From NCBI GenBank assembly GCA_039881145.1, contig JAYKKI010000037.1:18788501-18852500 (forward strand): a stretch of DNA of 64,000 bases, in the 5' to 3' direction. Each line of letters begins with the position of its first letter. Position 1 is the stretch's first letter. The notes below the pieces were generated by a model. It made no database searches and was not told the origin of the DNA. It was given only the letters and a program-made list of their open reading frames with translations. The stretch is from Druceiella hillmani (lineage: Eukaryota; Arthropoda; Insecta; Lepidoptera; Hepialidae). A program made the position numbers and the translations under genes. This document shows, in pieces, positions 12,100 through 24,245 of this stretch.

Positions 12100-12369
12100 A
12101 ACTATAAATTTACAAAAATATAAAATATGACATTCAGTTTTTACTAGTACGATAAACCTCTATCTGATTTATTCAAAGATTAATTCCAGGTCGTGGATGG
12201 TTATTCCAACCTTGAAAGTTTAATTAAATTAGGAAATAATCTACCAAACTTTATTTTTTTTTCAAAATATTTTTTTTTTAATTTCAGAAAAAATTGAAGC
12301 ACTGCCAATACGGTTAGATAAATATATTTAAAATTACCAGACTACGGCAGACGAATGATTGTAAGTTTG
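12100..12369. other. Non-coding interval, nothing recognised
   Basis: Short AT-rich spacer between the SINE and the tandem array. Confidence 0.5.
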
Positions 12370-12995
12370 ACAGATTATGTATTTATGTGAGCAAGTTTGT
12401 TCCCTCGTACAGAATAAACTACTAACATTATTTTTACAAATGAAATGTCCTTAGATTCGCTTTAATCCAGAGAGTATCCAAGGATAATGTCACGAATTTC
12501 ACGGACCATGTAATGTCACGAATTTCACGGACCATGTATACGTGAGTTAGTTTATTCCCTCATACAGACTAAACATTTACAGTGATTTCAACAAGTGAGG
12601 TGTCCTTAAATTCGACTTGATCCAAAAAGTGACCTATGGTATTATAACTTTATGAATTTCAGGGGTGATGTATGTGTGTATATTTGTAAGTAAGTTTGTT
12701 CCATCGTACGTACTAAACTACTACAATAATTTAAAAAAATGTGGTGTCCTTTGATTTATCTTGATCTAGTGACTCGTATAGACTAAAATATTGAAATCAT
12801 TTCAACAAATAAAGTGTACGTAGATTTCTCTTAATCCAGTGCCTAGAATGTATAATGTTATGAGTAAGTTCGTTCCCCCGCATAGACCAAAATACTAATT
12901 TGGTTTCAACAAACACGGTGTTTTTAGATTAAACATGATCCAGAGAGTATCCTAGTGTATATAATATTATGAATTTCACAGGTATTCATATGTGT
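12370..12995 (+). repeat. Degenerate satellite-like array, about 150-bp unit
   Basis: A unit beginning 'gtgagcaagtttgttccctc', continuing 'gtacaga.taaactac' and ending 'aatccagagagtatcc' with 'tatgaatttcac', recurs near 12388, 12543, 12687 and 12861, with a shortened unit near 12770. Spacing is about 145-160 bases where complete. Within the first unit a 26-bp piece (starting taatgtcacgaatttcacgg) is exactly duplicated at 12485-12510 and 12511-12536. The array is diverged, hence old, while the 26-bp duplication is recent. Confidence 0.75.
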
Positions 12996-12999
12996 CATA

Positions 13000-15580
13000 T
13001 TTTTTTCTATTGTCAGGTTTTGGTTTATCATCTTGTTAATCTGTTATATTATGGTCCTCAAATTCTTTACATCTTAAAGAAATCATGGTTTCAAAATCTT
13101 GTCCTTCAAACTTAATTTTGATTCTTTTTGAACTAAAATATAGTTTTCTAAAAAATAAAATAAGTCAACCCAAGTCATTTTCAAAAGAAAATTCATAAAT
13201 TTCAAAAAATTAGTCATAAGAAAGTTAAATTAAAAATGACATAGAATAAGTAAAATATATCCTCCTGATATCGTTTTGTCTGTAGCAAAAAACTTTGTTA
13301 TTACTAAGTTCCATTTGTTCCATAATTTCTCCTTTGTAAATATTATAAGCACAGGAAGGAATTTTTGGATAATGAGGGAAAATTATTTGAAGGCTTCGAA
13401 TCCATATTTATTAATTTTGGGAACAAAGCTTCTTACAAATGGAACTATTTGTAATTATTTACTTTTTGAGGTATCGTGTTTAACTGTATTGTTTTATATG
13501 ACAACGAATCTGTAATAAACGGACTATTATATTCAAATACGGACTTTGTTCTCTAAAAATGTGAGACAGTACTTAATTATTTAAGTGGCTTACTGGTTGG
13601 AATTTGGAAAATTAAATTTCCATCTGGGTACGTCGGGTGTCAGCGCTAATTTCTGATATTTTAAGTAACAATATTTATTCGCTATGTTAAATAAATTAAA
13701 AACTAGCCTCAAAATACCTGGAATATCTGTGTGAAATGTTTTGAATATCATATCTACATTACGTAAACCTTGACAAATTTTAAAGTAAGTTTTCTCAAAG
13801 AAGGGCGCATATCCCTTTCAGAGGACGTCACCAGACCTCATGACCTTTGTTCTTATAGGAAAAAAGAAAGTAATCATGTAATGTATATCCTAGGCATTAC
13901 CCGTTTCCGAAATATATAAAATGTATTAAATTATAGTTTTTTAACCTTATAATTTTTCACACGGACATTTGTTTCTCTTATTCTTTATAAATATACTCCT
14001 TATACATCTAAATACGTAGGAGATTAAATATACTTTTAAATCCACTATTTATTTAAACGATGCTCAATTTATTTGCAAACATTTTTAGCTGAAATAATAT
14101 AATACTGAATATTTAACTAAATTTTCATAATATTGCATATAATACGATCCATTATAACTACATTTCATTCTACAAATTTAACTTTATAAAAAGTAGTTAT
14201 ACCATCTATTAACGAAACGACGTTAATCGTCAAAGTACACTGTTGTATGCTTCCATAATTTTCCCATCTTATAAATTTTACGATAATGTTTTGTTCATGC
14301 CTTTAAGTAAATACAAATACTCTTATTCCTTCAATTTTATTAATAAGAGTAAAGAAGGAAAGTGTAAAAAAATATAATACTAAGACTGTTTTATTGGGAT
14401 TTAAATTATGTTAATTTTAAGAACAAAAATTCTTAGTTTTTTTACTCCTAATAAGCACGAAAATGATTAAGCAATCGCTTTGGAAAGATCAGGTGCCGAG
14501 ACAAAGCGGTGAATTAATAATAATACCGAACTTCGTTACTTTGTATGAGATAGCATAACACGTCTTTTGTATCCTTCGGGGAGTGATCTAACTTCAAGGG
14601 CAACATGTGTCGTTATTTTTATGAATATGCGACCTTCACCTTTTATTTTAAATACATCTTGTACTCAACATCGTTGTAAAGACAAGTTGAAAAATATCAC
14701 TTGTGCTTTACCATAAGAAGTAGAACATCTTTCTTTACATTTAGTCCTAGTAAATAATTGTAGCTACAACTCAATATCGACCCGATATAAGCAGGCAATG
14801 TACTGGTAAATAAGCCTTGAGGAGGACAATGTAATGAGAATAACGAAACACACGTAGCCAGCCACCAAAATGCGTTGTAAATGAAATGTGGAAATATTTT
14901 ATGTATTGATTAGTGAATAAAAACGTTTAAGATATAACAGAATATTACGATTTGAATTTTTCACTAATAATAAAATATATGTGTAAAATATTAATTTTGG
15001 TATTATAAATAGTGTTACTTTCATTTAACATCAGTCTATCGCTTATTTGTTTGAATATTCCAATGTTTCATCCGATGATATGAGATAAACTTTAATAATA
15101 ATAGCTTTTCATTGTCTCTTTACTTTTTATCTTCTCTATACTTTCTTTCTGTTTTCTCATTTTTTTATAAGTTCAATGAATAATAATGTCTACTGATATA
15201 TTAATACCTCATCATTATCAAAATCTTCGAAAGCATTTGACTGAAAATATGGAAGTGGTTAACAATTTCTTTTTTTATTCTTCCTTAAAATTTTACAACT
15301 GATGTAATGTTATGCAAATTTAATACTTAATATAAGAAGGTATATTATTATGAAGTACGTGTACTTTGCAATAACGCCAACAAAAAAAATCTTAAATTAA
15401 TCTTAAATATGAGCAATTATTTACAACAATGGGAAAAACAAGTGAAAGTAATAAAAGTCAAAAATTCCAATATAACATGATTATAATATGAAATAACATG
15501 CATACTTTCATGCGTCTCCTATAATGAGAAAATTTGTGCTGAAAAAAGAAAAATGATTTTTTTTGCATTTACTGCGAATT
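13000..15580. other. Non-coding interval, nothing recognised
   Basis: The frame at 13276-13515 (plus, 79 codons) lacks recognisable motifs. The slightly GC-richer stretch at 14470-14640 is unassigned. No RNA gene or repeat family was identified. Confidence 0.5.
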
Positions 15581-15588
15581 AAAGTGAA

Positions 15589-16519
15589 CTAACCTTCAGC
15601 GGCTAAATAGTTTTGCATATGGAAAAATATTTGTATATTGTCGAGTAAGGATACTGGTACCCTAGATGCTGGTTCACTAGAACATCTTAGTAATTCGTTC
15701 CTTAAGTTTTTTAGAGTTTCAAATATGTCAGCGTATGAGAAAGAATCGAAATGATGAACTTTAGTGAATAGCAAATAGTATGTTTTATTATTTATTTTCA
15801 GTGTAGTGTGAGAGTGTGGTGTTCTTTCTGATTTCATAAATTCTTGAGAATTTTCATAATTTCCTAGGATTTTCTCAATATATGGTGTGCATTCATCTAA
15901 ATCTAAGGGATGCAATTGATTTTTGTTGTGTTTTTAGTAGATTGTCGTATTCGATTATGACTGTATTCAAATGTGATTTTTCCGATAAGTATTTCAGGAA
16001 TTTGGAACAAGCCTCATTGAGGAGGTTGGCGTTAACTAAAGGATCAAGATTTTCAGGGTCAGAGGAAGGTTACATTATTATGGGTTCTGAAGGAATTGAA
16101 AATGAAACAAAAGTATCGTTGCCATCCGGTAGCACAGGGTTTACAGGATAACGAGAGAGAGCGTCAGTAGCAGAGTTTAATTTTCCGTTTCTATAGACAA
16201 TTCTGTAATGCATATTCTTCTAGTTTCAAACGCCACGAATCGAATTAATGGCATAGTTAGATGCGTCACAGGTTAGTATAAAAGGTTTCTTAAAATCTAA
16301 ATAAGCAAGTAAAGGAGCTGATATTAACTTAGATTTTAAAGTTTCAGAGGCAAACTGTTGCTCGCTTTCACATAGAAATATGACACCCTTCTTCAAAAGG
16401 GTCGTAAAGGGTTTTGCTAATTTTAAAAAGTCGTGAATGAACCTTCGATAATAGTATACGATACCTAAAAAAGATTTAATGTCTTTTGGCGATTTGGGTA
16501 TTTGGAATTTATTAACCAA
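15589..16519 (-). pseudogene. gypsy pol: RT thumb, RNase H (deleted) and spacer
   Basis: The frame at 16519-16226 starts in the reverse transcriptase thumb (SPKDIKSFLGIVYYYRRFI) and enters RNase H at FILTCDASNYAI, whose Asp is the first of the catalytic acidic residues. Near 16240 the sequence jumps in another frame to WRLKLEEY, then YRNGKLNS and TDALSRYP, the end of the RNase H domain (the ALSR motif). About 60 residues of RNase H, including other catalytic acidic residues, are therefore missing. The following frame (15915-15589, 108 codons) fits the spacer between RNase H and integrase (HHFDSFSYADIFETLKNL). It stops at 15589 with no integrase zinc finger or core following. At least three frameshifts or stops break the region. 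Confidence 0.85.
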
Positions 16520-17110
16520 TTTATTTTTTTCAAGCTTCGATTATACACCATTTTCAGTCATTATGGGCCAAAATAAGCAACGTCTCTGCGTAAAAATTCG
16601 CATTTATCGGGTTGAAGTTTTAGATTGAAACTTTATAATCATTCAAAGATAGTAGGTAAGTTATCTATGTGTGATTTCAGATTTCAGTCATAGAAATAAA
16701 TAACGATATGTTCTAGATAAACAAAGCATCGAATACTTTAAAGGCCAAAAAGTTTTGAATTCATAAGGCACTGAAAGTGGAAGGCGCCCTTTTTAACCCA
16801 AATGGCATACGCTTAAATTCGAAGTGTCCTTGACGAACCGTAAATGCGGTTTTCGGAGCATATTCAGCAGATATGAGTATCTGAAGAAAAACGGAAACAA
16901 GAGCGAGGATCGAAAAATATTTGCTTCTACCTAATTGATCAGGAATTTCGGAAATTTGAGATATCGGTTAAGAATTACCAATAGTAATGTCGTTTACTTT
17001 TCTATAGTCAATAACTACTCGCCATTTTAAGCTTGAGGCATCTAATTTTTTTGGATTTATACAAATAGGGGATGACCAAGGTAACGTAGGGTGTTTGATT
17101 ATACCCAAAT
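16520..17110 (-). pseudogene. gypsy pol: reverse transcriptase fingers and palm
   Basis: The minus strand reads WSSPICINPKK then WRVVIDYRKVND (about 17075-16990), the conserved start of a gypsy reverse transcriptase. It continues with DQLGRSKYFSIL, HFEFKRMPFG and FQCLMN. At the catalytic YxDD site (about 16725-16700) the sequence reads FVYLEHIVIY, so both metal-binding aspartates are replaced. Several stops and frameshifts interrupt the frame. Its 5' side joins the protease region and its 3' side joins the thumb and RNase H. Confidence 0.85.
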
Positions 17111-17443
17111 TTAACATTTTATTTATATGATCGTTTACTTCATATTTGTGACATTACGGAAATATATAGGATTTGGAATGAATTAGTATATTTGAAGTTG
17201 TCCTAATTTTATGCGCAACGGCATTGGTTTTACTTAATTAATGTGAAGTTAGGTGAAATATAGCTGAATATCGGGAGCATAAATCGTATAAGGAATTGAT
17301 TTCTTCGTTATTGTGATGCAAAATTCTAAGTAGATTTAAAACGTCGTTAGTGTGTTGAAGTGAGTTCCCTGAGTTGGTTAAAGAAGAGAGATTTGTATTA
17401 ACTGATAAGTAGATTTTAGTTTATAGGGGTCTGAGGTGTGATT

Positions 17444-17868
17444 TTAAGTCGAAGTTCTCTGGGCCAGATTTATCAGAAGTACAGAAATATTTATTCGGTT
17501 ATTATTTTTTACTTGAACTATACAGGTTGCGATGAGAAGAGTTTCGTAAATATACCGATCGAATACTATGCCTTCTTTAATTTCAAGATTGAATACTGAA
17601 CATTCGATTATTGTCTCACCACGCAGGGAAATGGTATACACCAGTTTGGTGAGTTGCAACTGAACATTAGAATTATATATATTTGTAGTGTGATGGCAAT
17701 ATAATCAATGATACATTCTGAGTCAATCATTAAATCATTATCTATAATGCCATCGTAATCTAAATTAATTTTGTCAATTACATGAAATTTATATGATTCT
17801 TTTGATCGATTGTCCAAAAACAATTGCAAGTCGAATGAGCTCAAGGCAATGGTGGTTTCGTTAGACAT
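17444..17868 (-). pseudogene. gypsy pol: protease region
   Basis: Two overlapping frames (17868-17608 and 17659-17444) together cover the protease and the linker to reverse transcriptase. The segment DGIIDNDLMIDSECIIDY fits the conserved C-terminal part of retroviral-type aspartic proteases (usually a G-I-I-G-x-D core), with the second glycine replaced by Asp. The linker contains ETIIECSVFNLEIKEGIVF. The catalytic DTG triplet was not found in the open part. The frameshift near 17630 separates the two halves. Confidence 0.65.
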
Positions 17869-18324
17869 ATCGATGCCCTTTCATTTAATATTATTTAAAT
17901 TTATAGTAGGCTAGTTTTGTATTGAAGAGTAATTTTATTAAACAGTATCTACTAAAAATGATAAGGGATGAGAATAGAAGGTTGTTTTTACGGTGATATA
18001 AGCTAAAAGTTTTTTGGACTGGTTTGAAGCGATCTGAAATGCCTTTGGGGAATATTTGAATTTTCTGTTTGTCAATCGATGTTTTGTGTCATTTTATTAT
18101 TATTTTTCCTTTTATTAGAAACGGTATTAGTAAAGTATGTAGTGAAAGTAGTTAAAGTGTCGGATGTGCTCGTTTTATTTGTTATAGTTATTTTATAATT
18201 ATTAGACTGAGGTTGATTATCCCTCTGGATTATATTTAGTTGACCGTGAGTTTGGGACTGGTTACCCTATCCGTTCATATTATTTGAATTATTTTCATGA
18301 GTTTGGGGCTGGTTATTTATTTAT

Positions 18325-18390
18325 AATCTTTTATGTGTAGTACATATGGCGGACTTATTGCTGTATGAGCAATATCTTCCAGTTAACCAC
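18325..18390 (-). repeat. Fragment of SINE family 1
   Basis: 'ttatttataatcttttatgt' then 'gtacatatggcggacttatt' and 'gctgtatgagcaat' align with the tail half of the SINE copies at 11900 and 63167 (their 'tacatatgatagacttattg' part). The tRNA head is absent. It sits inside the gypsy remnant, so it probably inserted later. Confidence 0.5.
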
Positions 18391-18473
18391 AGGTGGTTAT
18401 CATGTTGTTGGTCTTATTTGAATTATTTTTTGATTGAGCGTGATTTGGGAGCTGGTTACCCTGTCCGTTGACC

Positions 18474-18514
18474 TTAATTGTATTACTAGGGGTTCTCCCT
18501 AGTAATACAATTAA
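18474..18514. repeat. Perfect 18-bp hairpin inside the gypsy remnant
   Basis: The arm TTAATTGTATTACTAGGG (18474-18491) is exactly mirrored at 18497-18514 around a 5-base loop (gttct). It interrupts the gag-derived sequence, so it arose after the element inserted or by local inverted duplication. Confidence 0.95.
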
Positions 18515-18739
18515 TCAACGGAAAGATTGGTCTCACATACACCTTGGTGAGACATTTATTGCTTTAAATTGTTGAGGGTTTCGGCGTCTATATTTGTATT
18601 AGAAGAGTGTAGGTGGGGTTTAAAATAATTTAACGTTTCTGGCCGTAAGTGGGGGTTGTCATGAATTGAAATTTCTAGGTCCGGTTCTAAATTTGTCGTT
18701 ATTGTGTTTTTTCAAACAGCACACTTCGATAGTGTGACC

Positions 18740-19490
18740 TTATTTTTTAAAGTAACGGCAAAATTTTATTTTCTTTTCTTTAGGGGAATACTGAGTATAG
18801 GACTTATTTGGTTTCAGTGGGTCATTTTTAAAATTTAAATTAGATGATATTCGGTCAGTAGATTTTGGCTTTGGGATGAATGGTTTTTGTGAATAGAGAT
18901 ATTGTTGAATTTTCTTCTCTGAAACGTCAAGATCATTTAAATTTCTAGGTTCCCGACATTGTATTACGTTTGAAATCTGAAGATGAACACCCATAATGAA
19001 AGTATTCAAGACCAAGTGTTCCATTGCTGCTAATCATCCCTTTAAATTGTTATATATGGTAACCTCGATCAAAAGTTTAGAGAGGCACGTCTCCACGCGC
19101 AGAAAAAAATGACTTATAGACTCGTGAGAGTCTTGTTTGCATGCTTGTAGATCTGTAAGTAAATGGGCGTAATGTTTGCATTCCCCGAATTGATTTTTTA
19201 GAAAATCTTTCAAAGAGGCCCAATTTTCAAATTTCTTAATGGGAGACGCGATTGCTGCTTTATCCTGTAGTTGTCTAAGTGTGAATTTAGAAACAATATC
19301 ATCTTGAGGAGGGGTAGTCAAATTTATTACGTTTGTAGACTTCGTGAGGAAAGCGTTTAAATTTTCGCGCGAGCCGTCTAAATTTTCGCGCGAGCGTAAG
19401 GTTTAATGAATTCTAAGATAACGCTAAGGGAAATGTTTTCTATATTTGATTATAAGCCTGTAGCGCTTCTAACGTTTCATTAATCTCGAG
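18740..19490 (-). pseudogene. gypsy gag, capsid region
   Basis: Two frames carry the core. The frame 19321-19034 contains FTLRQLQDKAAIAS, ENWASLKDFLKNQFGE and QDSHESISHFFLRVETCLSK. The frame 19024-18740 follows with MEHLVLNTFIMGVHLQISNV and KIQQYLYS. This helical, K/Q-rich pattern is typical of gypsy-type gag proteins of insects. Upstream, ETLEALQAYNQI and a repeated SRENL piece (about 19470-19355) extend gag further 5' through stops. No start codon was settled: the first Met at 19321 lies inside the protein. A 21-bp tandem duplication at 19357-19395 repeats the SRENL codons. Confidence 0.8.
19355..19396 (+). repeat. 21-bp tandem duplication within gag
   Basis: 'taaattttcgcgcgagc' occurs twice 21 bases apart. 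Being a multiple of three it adds seven codons to the gag frame without shifting it. Confidence 0.85.
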
Positions 19491-19499
19491 ACATATTTT

Positions 19500-20559
19500 G
19501 GTATAATTAAATTACGCGGTTAGTTACATATTATATATAATACGGTACAACTTAACTTGGTTAGTAGGACTTTTTGGAGTGTAAAGTTTGGTAAACAGTA
19601 TGCAAAAATTAGCTCAAATAAATTAATTAATTTAAAAATTAATTTAGGCAGTGTGTAAAATAATTTGTTAAATGTTGTGAATGCAAGTCAGATTATATGA
19701 GTTCAACATTTATAAAGCAAAATACAATTAGGAAACCAATTATGAAATACTTTTGTTACATGTAAATTACAGGCTAATATTATTACGAGATGCGGAGACC
19801 ATCTCATGGTGACACTTGGTGAGACGATGTTGTTGCTTCAAAACAGGTTCTTGAGGGAGATGTACGCCTAGCGTTGACTACTCGATGCTACTTATTATGT
19901 TTCTAGATGGGCACTGCTGTGATGCTGGCCCGGTTGGTATAGATTGATGATATTAAGTTTTTTATGTTTTCTTGTTTGACGAAATTTTCGGGGCTCCTCC
20001 GCAAACTTTATGATTTTCGACTGAGATTTTTTTTTGTTCCTTTTATCATGTTCCTTATGATAAGATTTCGTTGATAAGGCGTTTTTTTGGATTTTCTTTG
20101 AAATCCTTTAAGCAGCTATTCAAATGTTATGACGACTTTAAGATTTGATTTAAAAGAAAAACAATTATTCTTAGATTTGATTATTTAACGTATTATTACA
20201 AATTGATTTTTATAAATATTTTTAATAATAATTTATTTAGACTTTCATTGCACTTGTATCTGGATTATAACAGACGCGGACTAAAGACTGGATTGAACTA
20301 AGTTTATCTGAACTATGTGGTGCTTCCGTCCAGATTTTATAAAGCGTAAGAAGTGCTGAGGCATCTGGGAGTGGAGTTTGCTGACAAACTTGGAATCAGG
20401 GCTTGTCATGACAATGCAATATTATTTTTTCTGAGCTCTACCAAGTTGTTATACAAGTGCTCTTATCAAGTTTATACAAGAATAGTGAGAGAGATGCTAT
20501 GTAAAATTTACTTCCAGCAATTATAGGGTATAATAGATCGTAATTATACATTGAAGTAG
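19500..20559. other. Unresolved interval, possible gypsy leader or LTR
   Basis: This lies directly 5' of the minus-strand gag and would be expected to hold the leader and 5' LTR. 'acttggtgagacgatgttgt' near 19844 partly resembles 'accttggtgagacatttatt' near 18541, hinting at an internal duplication. I could not find a matching second LTR or a primer-binding site. A somewhat GC-richer patch lies at 20270-20410. Confidence 0.3.
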
Positions 20560-20640
20560 TTATGTGGCTATTTCATACGAATGGACAGATGGATGGAGTT
20601 TCGTTTTCGCCATTTAGTTTCAGAACCCTAAAAAAGTGTA
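20560..20640 (+). repeat. Tail of a dispersed insect repeat
   Basis: 'gacagatggatggagtttcg', then 'ttttcgccattt' and 'cagaaccctaaaaa' (to about 20636) matches the ends of a class of non-coding insect repeats whose tails read 'gacagacggacgg' and finish 'ggaaccctaaaa'. Only the tail is clear. Confidence 0.45.
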
Positions 20641-21129
20641 ACAAAAAAGTTTCATAGTTAGATTAATGTTATCCAACTATGAATTACATATGTGAATTTG
20701 ATTCTAAATCTTTGTAAAATTGTTCGACTCACTCAAAGTATGAACTTTAAACTAATGATAGTTTATTCAATATGTAAACGTACTGAAGTTTATTTAAAAA
20801 TAAATAACATAAACTGGTAAAAAATTAAAATTGAACCTTTTTGTAATGAAAATTATAGACGGCAAAAAAATTCTATAATTTAAACATTGGTGAAAATTTG
20901 CCAAAAATTAAATTTGTTAGACCTCTTATCTTATGCAATGCATACTTTTAATTTTTATTTCATTTAATGAACCTTCGTTGAAGCGGATAATGTAGTTGTT
21001 GTTCACGCCATAAAGGTGCACAGACATAAATAAAAATTTAGTTTTTAATACTTAGTAAGGTCAGTCAGTTTTTATTATGTAACGATAATGAAACTTGTTC
21101 TTTAATAAATTGTTTTTAAATCTTTTTAA

Positions 21130-21470
21130 ATTTCCAGAACCGGTAATTTTCATGACTTTAGCTACAGCGGTTTTGACAATTGGGGTGGGAGGGAATATCT
21201 TTTGTCATAATTTCGACCAATATCTCTAGATACCTCATATTTCACTTTCAATTAATCGCCTATATTGTAAGTTAAAAAAAATATATTATTTTATTTGCTC
21301 TTAAAAATTGTTTATTAAAAATTTTCAGTAATATCTATTGTAGTATATGCAGTAAATATCCTTTCTCACTATTTCAATTTTGATCATCTAGATTAAATAA
21401 ATTAGGAAAAAAAAGCTCCTTAAAGACGAAACGACAGACGGACGTGTAAATGGTATTATAAGGATTTCTT
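21130..21470 (+). repeat. Probable diverged dispersed insect repeat
   Basis: The end 'gaaacgacagacggacgtgt' then 'aaatggtattataaggattt' (21428-21468) has the same tail style as the repeats at 20560 and 23645. The body 5' to it is too diverged to compare by eye. Confidence 0.35.
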
Positions 21471-21479
21471 TTTTATTTG

Positions 21480-23640
21480 AAATAAAGAATCGTAAAAATT
21501 TTCTTTCAAAGAATGTTTATTAAGAAAACTAACAAAGAAACAATCAAACAGTACTTTAACTGTATTAAAAACTTTGACCTCTTGCAGTCTTCCGAAAATT
21601 TTTTACAAAAATATCGATGGAGATAATAAAAAATTATTATTTTTGTCCTAGGAAACAATTATTTAATATCATTTTAATAAGCTAGTTTTGAAACATTTCT
21701 ACATAGATATCAACAAACTTCCCGACAGAAAGGATCCCTTGATATTTTTATACACTATGGCATTTGCGTAGAGCTTTCATGAACAGAAATAATATAATGA
21801 TATTTTAGTTTATATTTTACTATTTACCTTCTCAATTCTATTTGTCTATTAGGAATGATCTCTGATAAAAACCGGTTTTATAGAAACATCAATAATTAAT
21901 TTTATTTCCTACATTTCCCCAAGAACCTATTCAGTAATACGCTTATGTCTTATGTAACATACTCATTCAGTACAAATTTTTAGTAAAATTTAAATTAAAA
22001 ACAATAAAAATAGCTATCCAAATTTCAAATAATTTTAAATATCTTAACGATATTTATTTAACTTTTCACCATACGCAGGCTCATCAACTTTTATGATAAG
22101 TAACAATATGTAATTCAACATAGTGGTAAATATTTGGCAAAATGTAGTAGTAAATATTTGTAAAACAGCTGAAAATTTTATAAAGTCCAATAAAACTGTG
22201 CCTTGGATTGTAGAAAATGTAAAAATGAACATTTTCTAAAATCATATATATCTAAAGTCATGAAGTTCATGACATACTTTTAGTTGCAACATGTAACCAA
22301 GTTTTGGTGCCGATATTTAATTAGATCCTTCTTATTTTGTGTAATTAGGATCATTTGTAAAATACGAATTAACACGTGAATATACTGAGTTTATATTAAC
22401 ATGCGTTTTTTGATAAACATTAATATTCATGTCTAGAAAAAATTTGTTTAAATACACTGAAAATATAAAATTTTAAATGGTGGTACTAATAATATTTGCT
22501 TGGTTTTTGGCTAAAAAAACAGCTTTTTGCTTTATTTTGGAGCAGCCAACCAACAGTGTTTCCGGTATTTACAATAATGAGATATTTTTAGTTCGTACTT
22601 CTCCATTCTTCGTTACCTGTATCCATTTAATAACTGTTCTGAGAGAACTGGTGACTGGTATTGCACAAAGCAGAATTGTTTTTTTCCATTATTTAAGAAA
22701 TATTCTTTAATAGTAGTGTCAGTGATATTCGGAGCGAATATCCCATGATATAAGTGAGTTGTAAAATGAACGGAATAGAACAGAACTTTGATCGGTGAGT
22801 GGGATCAACATATGAGCTTGTTAAGAAACCCAGAAATGTGTAGCCTGAGACTTATTTAAAGTATTCGCATATTGACCTCATTATAGCTATTGTTAAATGG
22901 TACTATGATAATTTCTCTCAACAATCAAATCTTATTAGAATATTAGGTAAATACGCCAGTTATCAAATAATTCCTTTTACAAATATCAAACGTATCATCC
23001 TCATTATATATGAGCATGAATGGTTCACTGTTTTTAATAATTGTAATTAAATTTTTCAGTGAAAATCTCTTACATCAGTCTTCTTAAGATACACATAATG
23101 ATAAATTATTGCGATGTGAAAAATATTAATGTCTCAGCTGAACGTGTCATACTGAAAATTTATTTCGAACTTTTATAAACACTGCATACTGTCACCCCAC
23201 ATCATGCAATATTTAATAACTATGCATGAAGGAATTTTAATCCGACGAAATAACCGCTGAAATATGAACTAGCCATCCATTAACCATTTTATGCGAAAAC
23301 TTGCGCGAGTTGATCTTCATGTCAATTTTCTCATCTCCCATGTCAGTTGTTACAACTTTTCCAATATCACAAGTTTTCAGAACCTCAATTATGATAAGTA
23401 GATCTATTTAAGTTAGCTTAAGAGAACGTAATTAGTAATATATTTTCAAGGTATGATAAAGAAAGTTTTAACACTAATTAAATGATTTAGGCGATTCATT
23501 ATACACAACACGATTTTAATTAATAATTTTATTTTATTCTTCTTTTTACATCGAAATATGTGTAAAAGGTATGTTATTTATAGTAGGATTTATCCTAAAA
23601 ATAATTGTTAGGATTTAGCATACAAAGAGATTTAAAAAAA
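21480..23640. other. Non-coding interval, nothing recognised
   Basis: The frames at 22044-22232 (minus) and 22477-22710 (plus) show no recognisable similarity. No RNA gene or repeat family was identified. Confidence 0.5.
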
Positions 23641-23644
23641 TATA

Positions 23645-24245
23645 AATACAAGCTAAGTGCGAGTCGGATTCGAACACGAAATGTTCCGTAGCATCAAAGA
23701 GTATTAAATTTGGTTTTTATTTCTCATATACGTGAAAAACGTGTGAAAAACAAAGTTATTGCTGCGATTAGTACAGAAAATATCCCATATCTCAAAAACT
23801 ACGCAACATATCTAATTCGACCAAATTTCTTTGGAAACTAGTTTTAAGTACTTAATTTTTTCAGAATTTTGCACATGTTAGTTGCAAAGCTGAGAGAATA
23901 AATACAATTTTCATGACTTTAGAAGCACATATCTTATCTACCATTGATTTGAATAAAAAGTTATTTTCAAAACTCTATATATTTTTTTAAGACCTATTGA
24001 ACCTATACGCCTATGTACATTGGCTTTTTTTTCATCCTTGAATTACGTGTATGGAATGCCATCCTTAATATTGTTTTTTTCTTCATAAATTCACCACTTT
24101 ATTTCATAACGTTTCAGAGAAGAGAACTAAAATCCAAATTTCATATATGTATTGTTAATAGTCTGCGAATAAAATGGCTGTGATCTACGGGTAGCCAGAT
24201 AGACATAACGAAATTATAAGGGAACCGTTTTTACCATATCGGAAG
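23645..24245 (+). mobile_element. Dispersed non-autonomous insect element, about 600 bp
   Basis: The head 'taagtgcgagtcggattcga' then 'acacgaaatgttccgtag' (from about 23653) and the tail 'agccagatagacataacgaa', 'attataagggaaccgttttt' (to about 24236) match a repeat class I know from insect genomes. Its copies begin 'gtgcgagtcggactcg' and end near 'ataagggttccgttttt'. No coding capacity is seen. It is moderately diverged. The class name and mobility mechanism are not known to me; recognition rests on memory of these two motifs. Confidence 0.55.

Larger units (their letters stand above)
18130..18725 (-). pseudogene. gypsy gag C-terminal low-complexity region
   Basis: The minus strand encodes Asn/Gln-rich repeats in broken frames (pieces such as GNQLPNHAQSKNNSN). 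They correspond to near-repeated DNA units around 18245-18310 and 18420-18475 (both with 'ctggttaccctgtccgtt'-like cores). A SINE fragment at 18325-18390 separates the units and an 18-bp perfect hairpin lies at 18474-18514. No CCHC zinc knuckle was seen. Frameshifts make the exact gag end uncertain. Confidence 0.5.
15589..19500 (-). mobile_element. Broken Ty3/gypsy LTR retrotransposon
   Basis: On the minus strand the order is gag (about 19490-18130), protease (17868-17444), reverse transcriptase (about 17110-16520) and RNase H with its downstream spacer (16519-15589). That is the standard gypsy layout. Integrase and the 3' LTR are missing: homology stops near 15589. No 5' LTR or primer-binding site could be placed with confidence beyond 19500. 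Frameshifts, in-frame stops, an RNase H deletion and a damaged reverse transcriptase active site show that it is dead. A SINE fragment (18325-18390) lies inside the gag end region. Confidence 0.85.

Noticed and set aside
11860..12123. 87-codon plus-strand frame
   Set aside because: It runs through the antisense of a SINE; its Arg/Pro-rich part is the tRNA-like head.
15589..15600. Splice donor at the end of the gypsy frame (GAAG|GTTAGT) hinting at a spliced env
   Set aside because: No env-like sequence follows and the element is broken here; the match is short and probably chance.
18474..18514. Transcription terminator
   Set aside because: It is a perfect hairpin but lies inside a eukaryotic retrotransposon remnant, with no gene ending there.
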